From positions 51,497,130 through 51,561,129 of the forward strand of contig JAJKFL010000003.1 in assembly GCA_021186555.1 (NCBI GenBank): a DNA stretch of 64,000 nt, written 5' to 3'. The notes below the pieces were generated by a model. The model saw only the letters and a list, made by a program, of their open reading frames with translations, was not told the origin of the DNA and did no database searches. Position numbers and translations under genes: made by a program. This document shows, in pieces, positions 22,667 to 33,949 of this stretch (its first letter is position 1; every line of letters begins with the position of its first letter). The stretch is from Reticulitermes speratus. Taxonomy: Eukaryota; Arthropoda; Insecta; Blattodea; Rhinotermitidae.

Positions 22667-23084
22667 AAAAAAAAAAGATAATAATAATAATAATAAATTT
22701 TAAGAGGAAGGCTTGTGTTAGAAAATTTTTTGTATCGATTTCCAATGTTCATTACTTAACTGTTCGCATTCTACTGGTCATATCGGTGACAGAAGCTCAG
22801 AGTGGAAGGACTAATGACACTAATTACTGTAATTAGTGGTAGTGGCAATCCATCCTGTCACTAAACGGGGTTTGAATTCGTAACTGAGTAAAGTGTCATA
22901 GAAATGACCACGTTGTGCTCTCCACACAAAATAAATTACAATCATGTAAGCCGCAGAACTTTGTCAATCAATGACGATGTATTTGCACCTAAGGATGTCT
23001 GCAGATGTTGTCGCATATTCTTTAAGTCTATATCAAATTTTGGTAGCTTTATTAAACTTTATGTTCACTCTAGAGCGCATATGG

Positions 23085-23375
23085 ATAAGCCGGGATACCA
23101 TAGTCGGTATATTGAGTAGTCTATACGCTTAAGTGTCCGGCGTTCGAATCCCGGCAGGGGTCAGAAATTTTTCTCTTATACAAAACGTTGGACCGGTTCT
23201 GGAGCGCAGCCAGCAGCCTACTTAGTGGATGCCAGGGACACAGTAGCCAAAACATGAAACTGACAACTCTCCTGCATCTAGCACAGAAGAATGAATGGAG
23301 CTATACTTCTGCTCCCCCTATTTGCCTCCGTGGATTAAATAGGAACAAATTCCCTTTTACCAGTGCATACCGACA
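23085..23375 (+). mobile_element. SINE, group L
   Basis: tRNA-like head: CCATAGTCGGTATATTGAG then GGCGTTCGAATCCCGGCAGG. The body includes CTGGAGCGCAGCCAGCAGCC, the shared hairpin GAATGGAGCTATACTTC and CTCCCCC, and ends near TCCCTTTTACC. No clear TSD. Confidence 0.65.
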
Positions 23376-23415
23376 GACAGAACAAGACAGGCAATTTAGG
23401 TATAACGAAATATTG

Positions 23416-23757
23416 TGGCGCGTTCACGTAACCACTGTTGCAGTTGAAAAACAACAATGCATTCTGTGTGTGTTGTTGAGCTACATGTCACTGTCAAACA
23501 TATAAAAACATTCAGTTTGTTGCATAACAATGTTCTTGTGGCAAATTTATGTCGCCTGCAACAATACATTGTACGTAGGTCTTCATGTAAAGTGCCCGAT
23601 GCTGCATTGAAACAAAAGAATGTTCGTTAGCTCGTGGCCTTTTGTAGACGAACATTTTGGCTAAACAGATCGCAATGACAGATAAATCACTGCGCAGTTT
23701 CTCAGTTTTTGTAAGTGTTGCAGTAAAGCATTTTATGAGATCAGACGGAATTAATCA
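23416..23757. other. Possible partial copy of repeat family R1
   Basis: Two words recur in the R1 copy at 35 kb (opposite strand): GGCGCGTTC-CGTAACC-CTGTTG (23416) and TGTACGTAGGTCTTCATGTA (about 23572). The rest is too diverged to align by eye. Confidence 0.3.
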
Positions 23758-23772
23758 ATTATGAAGCAATAA

Positions 23773-24077
23773 AAGCTAAAGTAATCCCATTACAGGCCTG
23801 GACAGGCCCTTAGGTTTCCAGGAGGTTGAGGCTCCCAGATTTCTAGACAATCGGCACATGAAGGTGGTAAGGTTGTCAGCCCTACGCACCGGCCGCCTTT
23901 TGCCCCAGGAAATACTCCTGGTACTCATTTCTGTTAGCGGGTGAGTCGACCCCAGGGCCATAGTGCGACCGAAACAATTATGTCAATGAAAAATTCCAAT
24001 AAAACCATCGGGAATCGAACCCGCGACCTTCCGGCTTGTATAACAGTGCCTCAACCAACTGCGCCACCACGTGCCTC
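23773..24077 (-). mobile_element. SINE C, full length, 15-bp TSD
   Basis: Minus strand: A box GTGGCGCAGTTGGTTGAGGC, B box GGTCGCGGGTTCGATTCCCG, body, tail. TSD ATTATGAAGCAATAA at 23758-23772 and 24078-24092. Confidence 0.93.
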
Positions 24078-24083
24078 ATTATG

Positions 24084-24505
24084 AAGCAATAAGTATTAAA
24101 TATTATGAGTGTGTGTCTGTATTCTTGCCTTCTTGCGCATCTTTTCTGCGCAGCAATATATTGTCACCTGTGGCTTGTCTGACTCTGCCATATTTTGCCA
24201 CATTATCTCATGAACGACACGATTTTCCGAAAACACAAAATGTGCGTTTTCATTTTCTCTGCAACTCTGTCTGAAACACTTCTAATTCCAAGAAGAATTA
24301 AGCGAGATGTTATCATAAACGCACATCGGTCTTCATAAAAAGGTACTCGTTATTCCCGACAGAATTCTGAAAAATCCTCAATTATTAAATTCCATGCAAA
24401 TCCTTCCAGTGGGAAGTTTTCCATTCGGACTGATGAAGAGACGAACGGACAGACATGACGAAGCTCATAGTCGCTTTTCGCAATTTTGCGAAGGCGACTA
24501 AAACG
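24084..24505 (+). repeat. Interspersed repeat family R1, copy 1
   Basis: About 420 bp that align end to end with the reverse complement of 34815-35265. Shared words include GCAATAAGTATTA, GAGTGTGTGTCTGT, CATTATCTCATGAA versus CGTTATCTCATTAA, GATATTATCATAAA and ATAGTCGCTTTTC. It contains a hairpin at 24468-24500 (TAGTCGC...GCGACTA). No open frame or terminal repeats recognised; class unknown. Confidence 0.75.
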
Positions 24506-25027
24506 GACAAGAAATAGGCTGGGACGATGACAATGTGTCGAAGAGACAGGCAGGCGGGAGACAGACAGACGGACAGATATGTAGTGGTTACAGCATGTTG
24601 CCTTTGCGCTGTGCAGCAGGAAAGCCAAAAGTCTTAAAACTTGGAACTGGGTAACAATTTATGGTGTACTCTGAGGTAGTTTGTAATATGAGAGTTTGCT
24701 GGTGTGTATTAAAATTTGTAAGGAAGGTTGGGAAGTCAGCAAGCAAGGGTCCTAAATGTATTCAGCACGCAGCTGATAACCGTGTCCTTCTCAGAGCTAA
24801 GGAAAGATGAAAAGAGCGGAGAAAATTTATACTCCCCCCACCCATTTCACTTTTTCATTTGAATAATTTTGTACTTTCTAGTTTAGTTTACTCAGTTTCA
24901 TGATACTCTCTTTAAAAAGGAAAAAGACCTTTCTTCATTTTTCTTCGTTTTAAAAATGAATTTCTTATAGGAAGCAGAAAAGTTAGAGTTCAAAAATTTC
25001 AAACAAAAGAAACTGCTTACAAAATTA
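24506..25027. other. No gene recognised
   Basis: Unique-looking sequence with GACAGACAGACGGACAGA simple repeats at about 24545-24575. Confidence 0.4.
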
Positions 25028-25036
25028 GGAGACTTT

Positions 25037-25285
25037 GATTTCAGTCTTCCGCCGCGATGTTGATGAGATCTGCGCTCTTCTGGGATATTACGCAGCGTTG
25101 ACTTGTAGTTCTATACCGACGTTTCGGGACAACGTATCGGTCCCATCTTCAAGGGTCAAGAATCCGAGTACTAAAGCCTACTCGTACTCTTGATCCATGA
25201 AGATGGGACCGATACGTTGTCCCGAAACGTCGGTAAACAATTACCACACGACGCTGCGTAATATCTCAGAAGAGCGCAGATCTTG
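25037..25285 (+). mobile_element. Foldback element, family G, copy 3 (complete)
   Basis: Best-preserved member. Left tail TGATTTCAGTCTTCCGCCG is unpaired; arms then run from about GAGATCTGCGCTCTTCTGGG to its inverse at 25265-25285. TSD GGAGACTTT at 25028-25036 and 25286-25294. Both arms hold GAAACGTCGG with a GGGAC/GTCCC helix and a CNTGAAGA core (one base inserted relative to CTGAAGA). Confidence 0.8.
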
Positions 25286-25439
25286 GGAGACTTTAGCAAC
25301 ATACCTGCTAAAAGAACAGAATTTTAGCGCTGAATTTCGAGTGCATACCATTAATTGCAAATATTCTTCATTTCAGTACCTCATACCATTACATCTCGTG
25401 GTCTAATGTGTTTAAACTTTCAGTACAACTATATATCTC

Positions 25440-25560
25440 ATAGTGAAGTTTGTACATATACTGAAGCCCCTGACGATGGTTGCTAGACGACCGAAACACA
25501 TGTAGGTATTTTCAAGTGATTTTAAGTGACAATCTTCTTTATAGTGCAACTGTTGGTTAA
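25440..25560 (+). mobile_element. Penelope-like terminus fragment
   Basis: A ribozyme motif at 25468-25506 followed by TAGTGCAACTGTTGGT (25542-25557), the same motif-plus-box order as at 59.4 and 60.6 kb. No inverted second arm found. Confidence 0.5.
25468..25506 (+). ncRNA. Hammerhead-like ribozyme motif, core intact
   Basis: CTGACGA (variable position C), extra T, helix II GGTTG/CGACC with one G-T wobble and a 5-nt loop, GAAAC, linker ACATGTA. Helix I is only 2 bp (CC/GG). Confidence 0.5.
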
Positions 25561-25916
25561 AAAGTGTTTATTATATATATCTCGTGTCTGTAATATGTGG
25601 TTTAGCTGTAAAATAATGTAACAATTTACATCAAATTTCACAAACCTGACACAGATCAAGGTAGTGACGTCATATTTAACGCGAAATGTGAGTTGAAAGG
25701 CAGCAAAGGATAATGCAGTCCTAGACACGATAATTGGAATTTATTTGAACGACTGTCACACGTACTGAATGTCCGAATACTCCGTTATATGCGGCACTAT
25801 CACCTTCCGTCTTTTTATCATGGTAATACTCTTCCGTGACCTTACAAACCACGAAGCTTTTCGTTACTCAGTTTCTGCAACTTAGTCTCAAATTTTTCCT
25901 CAGTACCTTACTCTCT

Positions 25917-26178
25917 GCCGATCCCAGTGACCGCGCGGTCTAAGGCATGGGTCTGCGGCCGCTCGCTTACTGGGATTGTGGGTTCGAATCCCGCCGGAAG
26001 CATGGATGTCTGTCTCTTGTGAGTCTTGTGTGTTGTCAGATAGAGGTCTCTGCGTCGGGCTGATCACTCGTCCAGAGTAACCCTACTCAGTGTGGTGTGT
26101 CTAAGTGTGATCGTGAAGCATCGACAATGAGGAGCCCCTGGCCCACTAGGGGTTTTTGCGCCATCGGAAAAAAAAAAG
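25917..26178 (+). mobile_element. SINE A, full length
   Basis: Complete head, body and A tail. TSD of 9-11 bp, CTTACTCTCT on the left and CTTTACTCTCT on the right. Confidence 0.9.
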
Positions 26179-26237
26179 ACTTTACTCTCTAACACCCTCA
26201 ATCCTTTTCCTTACCTTGATATGAATAAAATAATTAC

Positions 26238-26361
26238 TTTGATTTCAGGCTTCCGCCGCGACGTTGATGAAATCTGTGATCTTCTGGGTAATTACACGGC
26301 GTCGTGTGGTAAATAATTACCACACGACGCCGTGTAATTACCCAGAAGACCACAGATTTCA
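26238..26361 (+). mobile_element. Foldback element, family G, copy 4 (short hairpin)
   Basis: The unpaired left tail TTTGATTTCAGGCTTCCGCC is followed by a near-perfect 92-nt hairpin (26269-26360) with a 4-nt loop; the ribozyme-like centre is gone. TSD AAAATAATTAC (11 bp) at 26227-26237 and 26362-26372. The internal loss seems to predate insertion because tail and TSD are intact. Confidence 0.8.
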
Positions 26362-26527
26362 AAAATAATTACATTCTCACAAAGGAATATATAAAATAAT
26401 AATTCTATGTATTTTATTACCCGTAAATATCTGAGGGATCATCCAGTAAACACATGGGTAGAACAAGAGGATAAGGAAGGAGTTAAACCCGAGGGAACCC
26501 TAAATTGGACCGCTACTGACATAAAAA

Positions 26528-26604
26528 AGGTCATACACAAAAGAATGGTGCGGTTTTAATAGTGTTCACTATTACAACCGCACCATTCTTTTGTGTATAC
26601 CCTG
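26528..26604. mobile_element. 78-bp palindromic MITE (Tc1/mariner-like), copy 1
   Basis: Arms CATACACAAAAGAATGGTGC and its inverse surround a short AT loop. Right end CCCTG then TA. The left terminal CAGGG has decayed to AAGGT. Confidence 0.75.
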
Positions 26605-26605
26605 T

Positions 26606-27490
26606 ATAAGAAAGGACTGAAGTTACTTGACGACAGAGCAGCCTTCTCGCTGCTTCATTGTCATGACGCCCTTCGGATTCGAGTACCTTGACCCATTTAT
26701 TTACACAATCTTGATATGTCACGCGGTAATAAGCCTCACATTCGAAATCAATTAGCTGTATAAGCTGGGCCGGCAGGGAAGTTGATATGCTATTCCCATG
26801 GTAACTGAAACAACGGTCCAGTTCGGTGTATTTTCAACACGTGCCACTAGCGGTTGCACAATTATAATGGGGCAGTAGGAAAAGAGGGGAAGGGTGCATC
26901 AGATGGAAAATTTCAAACCAAATGCGATAAATATATCACTGGGGGGAAAAAAAACGGAATTGAAAGTAGGGATGGAATAAAGGGGATGTGGTGGGAAATA
27001 TAGAGGGAGGAGTAGAAATATGAGGGGGTGGGAAGGGGATAGAACTAATATGAATATAGAACAAGTACAGCAGTAGTAATCGTTATGAAACCGGAAAGCA
27101 TTTCACACTGAAAGAATTGCCATCCTGTAGAGGAGATGAAATTGGAAGCGAAAAAGGCATCAAATTAATTTACATAATGGGATGTAACAGATGAAAAAAA
27201 AAATGGAGATGCGTTTCCGGGGAAAACGTAACGTTATCCGAGCTCACTCTTTTCGCTCAAGGAATGGGGGGAAAAAAAGTATATATACAAAAGTGAGAAT
27301 AATAAGGGTTAGTCTTAATAATTCTATAGTATAAGTTAATGTTAGAAAGCGTCAAGAAGAAGGAAAGAGCCTTCATTTACATCACTGACTTATTAAAATG
27401 CCTTGAGTGAAAAAATACCGCTTATATTCAAGCAGTTCCTTTCACGCTTACAGACCGCACAGTAACACCAAAAAAGGGCAAAGACTTCAT
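26606..27490. other. No gene recognised
   Basis: Purine-rich sequence with many GGGG and AAAA runs (26880-27060, 27190-27280). No motif-bearing frame. Confidence 0.4.
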
Positions 27491-27494
27491 TGTC

Positions 27495-27610
27495 CACGTC
27501 ATGAAGGCATAAGGGGAGTAGAGGTATAGCTCCACTCATTATTAAACTCTGCACTAGATGGAGTTGAGTAGTAAGCTTCACGTCCCGACCGCTTTATCCC
27601 AAGGGGAAAG
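27495..27610 (-). repeat. SINE B/L-like body fragment
   Basis: Has the hairpin GAGTAGAGGTATAGCTCCACTC, CACTAGATGGAGTTGAG and CACGTCCCGACCGCTTTATCCC. The remainder to about 27690 is too diverged to assign. Confidence 0.55.
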
Positions 27611-27787
27611 CCTAAGGAAATCACAGACTAAGAGGCCACCTGGGCCTCACAGCCTTTCTGGAAGTTTTGGAGAAGAGAAACATCTCTTTCACTCAATTAC
27701 TGATATATTTCAGCGAAATAAAATTAATTCACACTGTCAACCGAGTGACATTCAATTAAAATTTAGCTTTTGCTGTGTTAACCATTT

Positions 27788-28011
27788 CTTTTCTGGTGAA
27801 GGGCCCCGCAGCACATGCTACGGACGCAACCCCAGCCTTGAGGCTTATTGTGCAACCCTGTGATGAAGATGTTTAATTTTTTTTTCGTTTTTTTCGTGTA
27901 ATGGATAAACGGTGGAATGAAACTGACACGGGAAAACTGCAGTACTTGGAATCGAACACGGGCCTCAGCGGTGACAGGCCGGCGACTAACCGCTTACGCC
28001 ATGGCACGGCC
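27788..28011 (-). mobile_element. SINE F, full length
   Basis: Minus strand: tRNA-like head GGCCGTGCCATGGCGTAAGC, B box GTGTTCGATTCC, and body with CATTCCACCG and GCATGTGCTGCGGGGCC. TSD GTGTTAACCRTTT (12 of 13) at 27775-27787 and 28012-28024. Confidence 0.85.
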
Positions 28012-28024
28012 GTGTTAACCGTTT

Positions 28025-28563
28025 AAAGCACTGTGATTGCTATACGCACAACGTGATTTAAAACTAAAAGGGTGCAAATTTTTTCCACAGAATGTAAACA
28101 TAATTTTCACGTGATTTTCAGAACAACCACTTTTTATTTCCCTAAACACCTATTTAAAACAACACATGTATTTAAAATCATAAATGTAGTTGCAGGCAAT
28201 AGGAAATAAGACAAGAAATTTTGACCTGTTGAGTAGCAAATATTTTCAAATTTAATAAGAATATGAATATTAATTCTATTGCGTTAGCTTAATATTTGTA
28301 GCAGGTTATTTCGGTGTATATTTAAACTTTAGAAACTAAATTTGAACAGAATGATATCTCTTCATTTGGTATCGTGTAGTAAACACACTCCCTTTCGTTT
28401 AGAAAAACATCTCAGCTAACGTTGTTTAGGAAAAAACTCGCTGCCGTTTATCTGAGATCCATACAGAACACACAAAAATGCGGTGTGTCGACCTGGTGGT
28501 ACCTTAAATAACCACTCGGCTTTCATAAGTCAATAACACTATGTTGTCGATATTTAATGGGCT
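28025..28563. other. No feature recognised
   Basis: AT-rich unique-looking sequence; no open frame of note. Confidence 0.4.
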
Positions 28564-28574
28564 GTGGTTAGAAC

Positions 28575-28830
28575 TTTTTTTTTAATGGCTCGAAAGCCCA
28601 TTGGGGGCCCAGGCCGCCTCATTTTTCGAGGCTTCACGATCACACACTTTAGACACGCCACACTCGGTAGGACTCCTCTGGACGAGTGATCAGCCCGTCG
28701 CAGAGACCTCTACCTGACAAAACACAACACTCACAACAGACAGACACCCATGCACTCGGCGTGATTCGAACCCACAATCCCACTAAGGCCGTAGACCCAC
28801 GCCTTAGACCGCACGGCCACTGAGATCGGC
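28575..28830 (-). mobile_element. SINE A, full length
   Basis: Minus-strand copy with a small deletion in the head (after CACTAAGGCC). Imperfect TSD GTGGTTAGAAC (28564-28574) and GTGGTTTGCAC (28831-28841), 9 of 11. Confidence 0.88.
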
Positions 28831-28841
28831 GTGGTTTGCAC

Positions 28842-29422
28842 TACCAACTGAAAGTTTTTTGTTTGTAATGTCTTTCTTTTCCAGTTTGTGACGTTGTTAG
28901 CATCTCAGTCTACACTCGTACAGCATCAAATGTTACGACTGAAGAATAACAGACTTGAAATAATTTAAAAGGAAGCCTTCGTCACATAATCGATATAATC
29001 CCCTCGCATTTTCCTTAAGTTTCAAGAAAAGGCAAGAAAACCCCTTCAGGCTGGACGATGTCCCTTCTCAGAACCAAACCGGGCACCAACCAGACACAAG
29101 TTAGGGCGTTAGAGCCACATCAAAGTACTCGTTTTCTTTGATAAAATTTTCCAATGTCCAGATGGGAGTTTCGAAGACCAGCACAGTCAAATACCTGCGG
29201 CAGACCCCAGGGGAGCAATCCGATGCCTAAGCCCGCGAACTCCAAGATTTACACCCGAACCATCTGGACAGATCGTGCATATTTTATGTGATGTGGAACC
29301 TCAGAGCAGATGTAGGCAACCTGGCACACACCCACAGGAATAGTCTCCATGGGAGCAGAATGGTCTTAACTCAACTGTGATCATACTCTGCTTGTAAACG
29401 GAGGTAACAAAAACACCTTACA
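28842..29422. other. No gene recognised
   Basis: Unique-looking sequence with short frames only. Confidence 0.4.
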
Positions 29423-29500
29423 CAGGGCATACATAAAAGAATGGTGCGGTGTCAATAGAAATTTCTATTGAAACCGCACCATTCTTTTGTGTATGCCCTG
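29423..29500. mobile_element. 78-bp palindromic MITE, copy 2
   Basis: CAGGGCATACATAAAAGAAT at the left and TTTTGTGTATGCCCTG at the right, followed by TA. The left dinucleotide is CA where TA is expected. Confidence 0.8.
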
Positions 29501-29662
29501 TATAGTTTGTCACGCTATTTGTGCTTCCCCAGCCAGATGTCGTATAAATATGCTTATTAGCCTCGCAGCACATCTATTACTCATTTATTTCTTATTATAC
29601 ATATAAAGATTTCACTTTGTTTAATTCTAGGGGGTTAGAATACAAAACATATCTAATCACAT

Positions 29663-29927
29663 TTTTTTTTCTATGGCTCGACAGCCCTATATGGGCCTGG
29701 GCCTCGTCGTTTCGTCGAGGTTTCATGGTCACACACATTTGAGACACACCATAGTCGGTAGGACTCCTCTGTACGAGTGATCAGCCCGTCGCAGAGACCT
29801 CTACCTGACAACACACAACACTCACAAGAGACAGACATCCATGCCCCCGGTGGGATTCGAACCCACGATCCTAGTAAGCAAGCGGCCGAAGACCCACGCC
29901 TTAGACCGCACGGCCACTGGGATCGGC
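29663..29927 (-). mobile_element. SINE A, full length, 12-bp TSD
   Basis: Complete minus-strand copy. TSD ATCTAATCACAT at 29651-29662 and 29928-29939, both perfect. Confidence 0.93.
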
Positions 29928-29939
29928 ATCTAATCACAT

Positions 29940-31205
29940 ATCATTTAAAAAATTACAACCCTTAAATAAATTTCTCACTACCTAGGTAATTACGATCTGA
30001 CATTGTTAAGATAATGGTAACACTTAAAACGTTTTATTACAAGGAAAAACTTTTTTAGCATTGTAGTTTGTGTCCGATTTTACATGTCAACCATGACATG
30101 TAACTTTGTGACATGTCAGAGAAATGGAAAAAAAAAAGAGAAGCCCACTGAATATCACGCAATACATAGACACATCACCAGCTTTACTTTGAAATACGAA
30201 GGGTCAACATGTTTAAAAAAGGTTATTTGGCCTAATGAAAACTAACAATTTTAAAACACAATTTTGAACACATTTCTGAATCCTGTTTTACTGTTGTAAA
30301 GACAATAATCTAACAGACTTCTTTCTACATTCGTATTTTATTTCTCTTCGATGTTTATTCTAAATTGCAGATTCTCTGTAAGTTACACCTGTCGGATAAA
30401 AAACCTCAATTTCATTATCTTCGACATGTTTTCAATTAACTGCTTACAACACGTGTATTAATCTACAAATACTATGTATGTATCTTTTATCTATATCCTT
30501 AACAAATTCCACAGACCTAGGTTAAATGTTTCGCTTGTTATTGCCGACAGATAAAGGACTATTTGCACTGCTGCCATGTTTTATCTTAAATTTATACAAA
30601 CACGGCATTAAAAAAATATGTCTTACAGAAACTCACAAACATACGCCATTTCAATACCCCAAAGTAACGTCGCTAGTGTAGTTCCCGCCATAATATTTCG
30701 CACGTCCCCCATGTTGTTTTCACTTATTATAAAATATTTAAAACTATAATATTGTGGTATAAAACATGATAGCATAAAATCTTTGTACAAATTTCGGTTA
30801 AAATTAATCAATTTGTTCAAAATTTGAAATGGTAAACATACACACCAAAATATTAAGATGTTCTGGAGCTTTTACTTTTTTACCTTTCAGGAAGGAAACT
30901 GGACAAAAAAAATAGCCCAAGATAATGATTTTAATCAGCTGCCTCAGGACAGGTTTCGCCAGCAGCGGGTTGTAATGAAGACGGCAATGAAACTTCGGAT
31001 TCTTTAATACGCGAAGTATTTCTGTATTAGCCGAGTGGCTTATCATATCAAGACGATATCTGTTAAAGGCAATAATCATCATATAATCATCCTATTTCTG
31101 AATAGCAAGTGAAAATGCACAAAGCTCGTAAATGGAGTCTAGGAAATTACTAGTGAGCTTTTGAAAATAATGTCTAGCTGAGAATTACAGATTATATTTT
31201 TGTTA
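29940..31205. other. No gene recognised
   Basis: AT-rich sequence. Open frames at 30623-30820 and 30804-31082 (minus) lack motifs. No repeat family noticed. Confidence 0.4.
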
Positions 31206-31209
31206 CAAC

Positions 31210-31335
31210 GGTGTTGATGAAGATTCAGGTCTTCTAAAACGTCACACGATTTAGAATGACATTTACCTATCTTTCTCCAAAATGTCGCTAAATATTTACC
31301 AGTCGACGCCTCGTAACGTCATAGAAGACTCGAAT
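31210..31335. repeat. Diverged foldback, possibly family G-related
   Basis: GATTCAGGTCTTCTAAAACG and CGTCATAGAAGACTCGAATT form an imperfect inverted pair about 100 bp apart, with CGACGCCTCGTAACGTC resembling the family G arm. Ribozyme core not recognisable. Confidence 0.35.
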
Positions 31336-31529
31336 TTTCAAATGTAAAATTCATTTTCAGTAAAATTGTGCCTCCTGTGCGTAATTTACTTCTTCAAGTA
31401 TGCATTCCAAAAGTAATCTTTCAATTCTTGGTGGTATTACGTATGCCTAAATGTGTTTTAATCACGCAATAACGAATTGAGAGAAGACAGTGTATCGCGT
31501 TGGTCGAAATTAAAAGGTTCTGTAAAATA

Positions 31530-31897
31530 ACCTCGGTGGACTAGTGGTTAGCGTGCTCGCCACTGGACCTACTGGACCCAAGGTTCGCGGGTTCGATCCC
31601 GACCGAAGTCGATGGATTTTTAAGGGTGATAAAAATCCGGAGCACACTTCCTTCGGAGCCGTCGGTCCCATGTCGTAGATTTACGGCAGGTAACGAACCT
31701 TACGGGCATGATAAGAAATGTTTCGTAAGCAAAATTGTGGTCATTTCTCACCCAAGTCTCCTGACTGCCTGCCAGATGGCGCTGGCGGTCACATAAGGAT
31801 CGATAGAACAGCAGCGCGGCCAGTTGGCCAGTCACCAACTGCCACGAATGCGCACGACCCAGTAACCTCGGATAGAGCTGTTGAGCCATGGTTATTA
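31530..31897 (+). mobile_element. SINE D, copy 1
   Basis: tRNA-Glu/Asp-like head with A box TGGACTAGTGGTTAGCGTGC and B box GCGGGTTCGATCCCG. A 9-bp duplication (CTACTGGAC) lies between the boxes compared with copy 2. The 3' end GAGCCATGGTTATTATAT resembles the SINE A 3' end plus a TTA-rich tail. Confidence 0.85.
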
Positions 31898-31899
31898 TA

Positions 31900-32436
31900 T
31901 ACATAAAATATTCGAATTACGTTTCTTTAAAACTGTATAATTTTGACGAACAAGAAGTCAATAAAACAGAGTAGGGACTATCCTGAATTACTTCAGTTCC
32001 ACCAACATTCTCAACACAATTTCTTTACGAATAATTTCCGAAATATTGTTCTTTTTCCTACTCGAATTTGCAAGTTGTCGATTTTCAATCAGTTGATTTC
32101 TTTGCAATCATTTTGTACTTATTATTCCTCATTTAACCATAATTACAACATTCGTTGTCACATAAACTAGGAATATATTTGTGCTAAATACTGTAATAAA
32201 TTACAGATATAACAAAATTATAGCTTATAACAATGCACTTACCTCTAACATGAAGATGATGAAACCTGAAAATAAAAAAAAAACAAATTGTTTAATTTTA
32301 TACAATTTACTTAAACAAATTTCAGAAAACGCTGTTTGATTAATTAGAACTTGTAAGATAATTGATTAAAATTAAGTGTTATGTAATTGCATATTCTACG
32401 TATTAAAATAGAACATAGCAGATACAGGAAACAATA
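31900..32436. other. No feature recognised
   Basis: AT-rich unique-looking sequence. Confidence 0.4.
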
Positions 32437-32514
32437 CAGGGTATACACAAACGAATGGTGCGGTTTTAATAGCGTTCACTATTAAAACCGCACCATTCTT
32501 TTGTGTATGCCCTG
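32437..32514. mobile_element. 78-bp palindromic MITE, copy 3, TA TSD
   Basis: TA-CAGGGTATACACAAACG at the left and TTTTGTGTATGCCCTG-TA at the right. The middle TTTTAATAGCGTTCACTATT folds back on itself. TA duplication is typical of Tc1/mariner elements. Confidence 0.85.
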
Positions 32515-32870
32515 TACATATTTTGGTCTTGGTTTTTCTTGTATGTGACGCCGTCTCGCTGGGTACCTGGTGCCCAATTAAACAGAGAAATAGCATCACG
32601 TACAAGAATACTGGAGACCTCAACTACAACGATGTGGAAGGTTAAAAACTAACATAATACCAACCAACATATCGGAAGACAACACGTATTCCTTATTTCG
32701 TAAGAAAATATCCAGGATCAATCCCAGCATACTACACGAGAAATTTATGGTATACAAAGTGGCACTGGGAGAGGTTTTTGTCCTATTGTAAATACGGTTA
32801 CCTGAATAAGAATAAGTAGTTATTTTATGATCCCTTAAACGACGTAAGAGCAATCACTTTTGTAAGAAGA

Positions 32871-33370
32871 GGTAAAGGTAAAGGTCGCCCTAGAACAGGC
32901 CACGAAAGCCCAGAGGGGGAGTAGAGTTATAGCTCTACTTTTTCTTTAACCCTGTCACTAGACGAGGGAGGGTGGTCAACGCCACGCTCCTGTCGCTTTT
33001 CCCCCGGAAAAGAGACCCGGTACCCATTGTATAGGAGGCTGGGTGGGACCCAGGACCGGTCCGGACGGGTGCTGAAAACCTCGCCCCCACCGGGATTTTT
33101 TTTTTTCCTGTTCCGTTATTTCCCTTTGATCCATTTTGTACTTTTAACTCCTTCCGTCCTTCTTCATGTCACTTATGATCCATACTAGTCCTTGTACAAC
33201 AAACACAACACAAACATCCATGCCACCGGCGGGATTCGAACCCACAATCCCAGCAAACGAGCGGCCGCAGACCCACGCCTTAGTCCGCGCGGCCACTGGG
33301 ATCGGCTAATTCGATCCCCGGACCGTCCAGCCCGTAGCGAGTCGCTATACCGACTGAGCTATCGCGACCC
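32871..33370 (-). mobile_element. Composite SINE B/A with two tRNA heads, copy 2
   Basis: Same order of parts as 18.56-19.07 kb: SINE B head, SINE A-type unit (33096-33306), SINE B body and tail. Flanked by TGTAAGAAGA (32861-32870) and TGTAGGAAGA (33374-33383), 9 of 10, unrelated to the first copy's TSD. The inner junction also shows only ATT shared. Confidence 0.85.
33096..33306 (-). mobile_element. SINE A-type unit inside composite SINE
   Basis: Same tRNA-Leu-like head and the same unusual body (ATGGATCAAAGGGAAATAAC side) as the unit at 18796-19010, ending in an 11-A tail that joins the SINE B body at the same base. Confidence 0.8.
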
Positions 33371-33384
33371 ACATGTAGGAAGAT

Positions 33385-33909
33385 ATGAAATATAAAAGAC
33401 TAATGTACAGGGTGTAAATTATATTTAAAAGTTAATGGAACGTACTAGAAAAACAACATAATTTGAATTCAAGCATTGAACACTCTTTGAACTGTTGTGG
33501 GATTGCTAATAAACAAAACGCTTTGAAAGAAAGCTTTTAATTAGCCTTCAATTGTTTTTATTGCGGGTCGTGTACCGAAAAGTTCCACACACACACACAC
33601 ACAAAAGATAAACGAATTGCAAACTACACTTTGTAGAGGAAGCATTAAAATGTTTCATGCTACTTTTTTTCAGTTTTAATGTGTTGTGTCTCTATTGTTT
33701 TAGAGACAGAGGCATTTGAAATGAAGGTTAGAACTTGCAGCAGTAACAAAAGCAGCAAGGCTGGATAGCAATTCGTGCTGTGTTAACAGATAATAAAAAG
33801 GAGACCGACATTTGGAATGAGCACTGCGGGCGCGTCCAAACATAACGACACCCGTTAAACCGTTCAGTGCGCTTAACTTACACCAGACGCAACTTAGTTC
33901 ACGTCAGCG

Positions 33910-33949
<40 letters not shown>

